NCBI GenBank assembly: GCA_903994795.1 | Contig: CAJEYI010000007.1 | Span: 1-42,446 of the forward strand | Length of the DNA stretch: 42,446 nucleotides | Reading direction: 5' to 3' | Origin: an uncultured bacterium | GTDB lineage: Bacteria; Patescibacteriota; Minisyncoccia; Phycocordibacterales; Phycocordibacteraceae | Part shown: positions 41,446 to 42,446 of the stretch, piece by piece | Numbering within the stretch: the first letter of the stretch is position 1 | Layout: each line of letters starts with the position of its first letter | Translations under genes and position numbers: made by a program | Notes under the pieces: model-generated | Told to the model about the DNA's origin: nothing | The model's database searches: none | The model's input: the letters and a program-made list of their open reading frames with translations, nothing else

Positions 41446-41970
41446 TCAAAAGGATTCTTCCATACTCTGAATAAGCTTAAAAGCGTCATTTTCAACCCAC
41501 ACAGCCTGATTGTCATGAAGCAAGATAACTGCTGTCGGATTAGTGACAAGCTCTTTAACAACCTCCTGATGCGAAGACACGAAATCTGGAGAATTACTAT
41601 GTGGAGCAATAGTCCACGAAACCAGCCCTAGACCTTTCATATTAAAACCCTTCTCGATATATTCTTGCTCCTCCACATCATCATACGAAAACATTGCAAC
41701 ATCCTGCGATGCAATCATAGAGCCAGCACTTGTGCCAGTATAGACAACTTTGCCAGACCTTACTGATTCAACTATCTCAGTATCAAAGCCCTTACTCTGA
41801 AGCAGCCAACCCAGATACGAGACACTTCCACCACACACATGCAAAATCGTGTGCGTATCGAGTAGTGCCTTAAATGCCTGACTATTAATACTTCGCAAAT
41901 CTATTTCTGTAACGATATATCGGCATAATACCCAAAAAAGTGTCCTGAAATAGCATTTCCATGGCTTCAA
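41446..41970 (-). pseudogene. Peptidase S51-like gene, 5'-truncated next to an IS element
   Basis: The readable frame has the S51 (PepE/cyanophycinase-like) core: ILHVCGGSVSYLGWLLQ, then GKVVYTGTSAGSMIA with the nucleophile Ser, and IAPHSNSPDF with the likely catalytic His. Family members have about 70 residues before VTEIDLR (here about residue 20). Those are absent, replaced by MKPWKCYFRTLFWVLC, and the only start is a TTG with an in-frame stop just upstream. The truncation point lies next to the transposase gene on the opposite strand, which suggests that insertion cut the gene. An intact gene from an odd start is possible but unlikely. Confidence 0.7.
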
Positions 41971-41978
41971 TACTGGCT

Positions 41979-42022
41979 ATATTCGTGTTTTTGTATTCGC
42001 ATGAATACGAAATCACGAATAT
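41979..42022 (+). promoter_or_regulatory. Long hairpin with the transposase start codon at its loop
   Basis: The left arm (41979-41998) and right arm (42003-42022) are 20 nt each and pair with two mismatches around a 4-nt loop GCAT. The ATG of the transposase (42001-42003) lies at the loop and first pair. It may be an end of the IS or an RNA switch limiting transposase synthesis. Confidence 0.6.
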
Positions 42023-42446
42023 GTCCGGTATGTGGAGGAAGAAAGACTATTAAAAAAGGAAGCTCAGGGAATCGAAAACAGTTGTTTGGGTGCAAAGAAT
42101 GTGGCCACCGGTTCACACTCTCACGACAGAAAAAGAAGACGGCGGTACACCGTCTCTGGATAGACTTCGTCTTCCACAAACAAACACTCCGAGAACTCGC
42201 AGAGACGTATCCACTGGATAGAAAGACCATCTATGCATACTTGCTCTCGTACGTGGTGCGGGAGAAGAAACATCACCCACGACCCGTGCACCTCCTAGTG
42301 GACGCACTCTATTTTGGAGTGCGCGAAGAGCGCACCAGCTGGTGCGCTCTGGTGTTTCGCGACCATGACACCAAGGAGAATCTCTGGTGGACATGGGGAC
42401 GTACAGAGACAGAGAGTCTGTATTTCATGGGACGGGAGACACTTGA
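42001..42446 (+). CDS. IS256-like transposase, partial (zinc-ribbon variant)
   Basis: The frame opens with ATG 42001 and runs to the right edge without a stop (148 codons). The N-terminus has a zinc ribbon, RICPVCGG then FGCKECGHRF, followed by a helix-turn-helix (TLRELAETYPLDRKTIYAYL) and then VHLLVDALYFGVREE, the first catalytic Asp region of a DDE transposase. WWTWGRTETESLYF follows. The set fits the zinc-binding variant of IS256-family transposases, but with only part of the protein the family is tentative. It disrupts or abuts the peptidase S51 gene. Confidence 0.75.
   Translation, partial: MNTKSRICPVCGGRKTIKKGSSGNRKQLFGCKECGHRFTLSRQKKKTAVHRLWIDFVFHKQTLRELAETYPLDRKTIYAYLLSYVVREKKHHPRPVHLLVDALYFGVREERTSWCALVFRDHDTKENLWWTWGRTETESLYFMGRETL
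42327..42350. repeat. 24-bp perfect palindrome inside the transposase gene
   Basis: AGAGCGCACCAG and CTGGTGCGCTCT form a perfect 12+12 palindrome with no loop. It encodes EERTSWCAL. It could be a cruciform or a binding site for the transposase, but its position in the coding region makes chance or codon constraint possible. Confidence 0.6.

Overview
The window looks like a chromosomal segment of a small-genome bacterium of the Patescibacteria/CPR type, most likely a Parcubacteria relative. This is inferred from protein character (DUF5667 next to an ECF sigma factor, a shortened UvrC and AtpH, a NqrB-reductase fusion, an anchored MliC protein) and from the near absence of Shine-Dalgarno sites. 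No search was run. Almost all genes lie on the minus strand.

Right to left along the minus strand the layout is as follows. 41979-42446: the start of an IS256-like transposase that abuts a 5'-truncated peptidase S51 gene. 38.4-41.4 kb: HAD, NUDIX and HD hydrolases, a CDF transporter and a coiled-coil protein. 36.1-38.5 kb: an EVE protein divergent from a DUF167 gene, and an OmpR-type two-component pair. 33.6-36.0 kb: surface genes (pilin-like protein, DUF5666 protein, peptidoglycan-binding protein). 30.0-33.3 kb: a membrane flavoreductase, then lexA-dinB with a textbook SOS box. 27.5-30.0 kb: an MliC-domain protein and an ECF sigma/DUF5667 pair. 23.5-27.4 kb: a Pif1-like helicase, an anchored exported protein, a Ca2+/H+ antiporter and a holin-IV-like protein. 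16.7-23.4 kb: a VirD4/TraG-like ATPase, a 1008-residue proline-rich protein, a small acidic protein and an anchored FKBP. 7.1-15.7 kb: tgt, uvrB, uvrA, uvrC and ddl. 6.7-7.1 kb: pterin dehydratase and tRNA-Ala. 4.5-6.6 kb: a DUF2177 gene divergent from mltG. 1-4.5 kb: an ATP synthase operon in the order B-E-F-H-A-G, leaving the window inside atpG.

Two plus-strand genes (6044-6565 and 15927-16619) stand out. They are G+C-rich, have clear ribosome sites and end at strong hairpins; the second also has a consensus sigma-70 promoter. They look imported.

Three system-level observations are the most interesting. First, a 77-bp palindromic element occurs twice. One copy lies between uvrC and uvrA and one lies in frame inside uvrB. 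The 46-nt core is almost identical, but the outer arms differ while staying self-complementary. Second, about twenty genes have a TANNNT -10 hexamer ending 6-9 nt before the start codon, which predicts that leaderless transcription is the default here. Third, several housekeeping enzymes have lost metal-binding residues: Tgt lacks its zinc cysteines, UvrC lacks its Fe-S cysteines and its helix-hairpin-helix tail, and UvrA lacks one cysteine of a zinc module.
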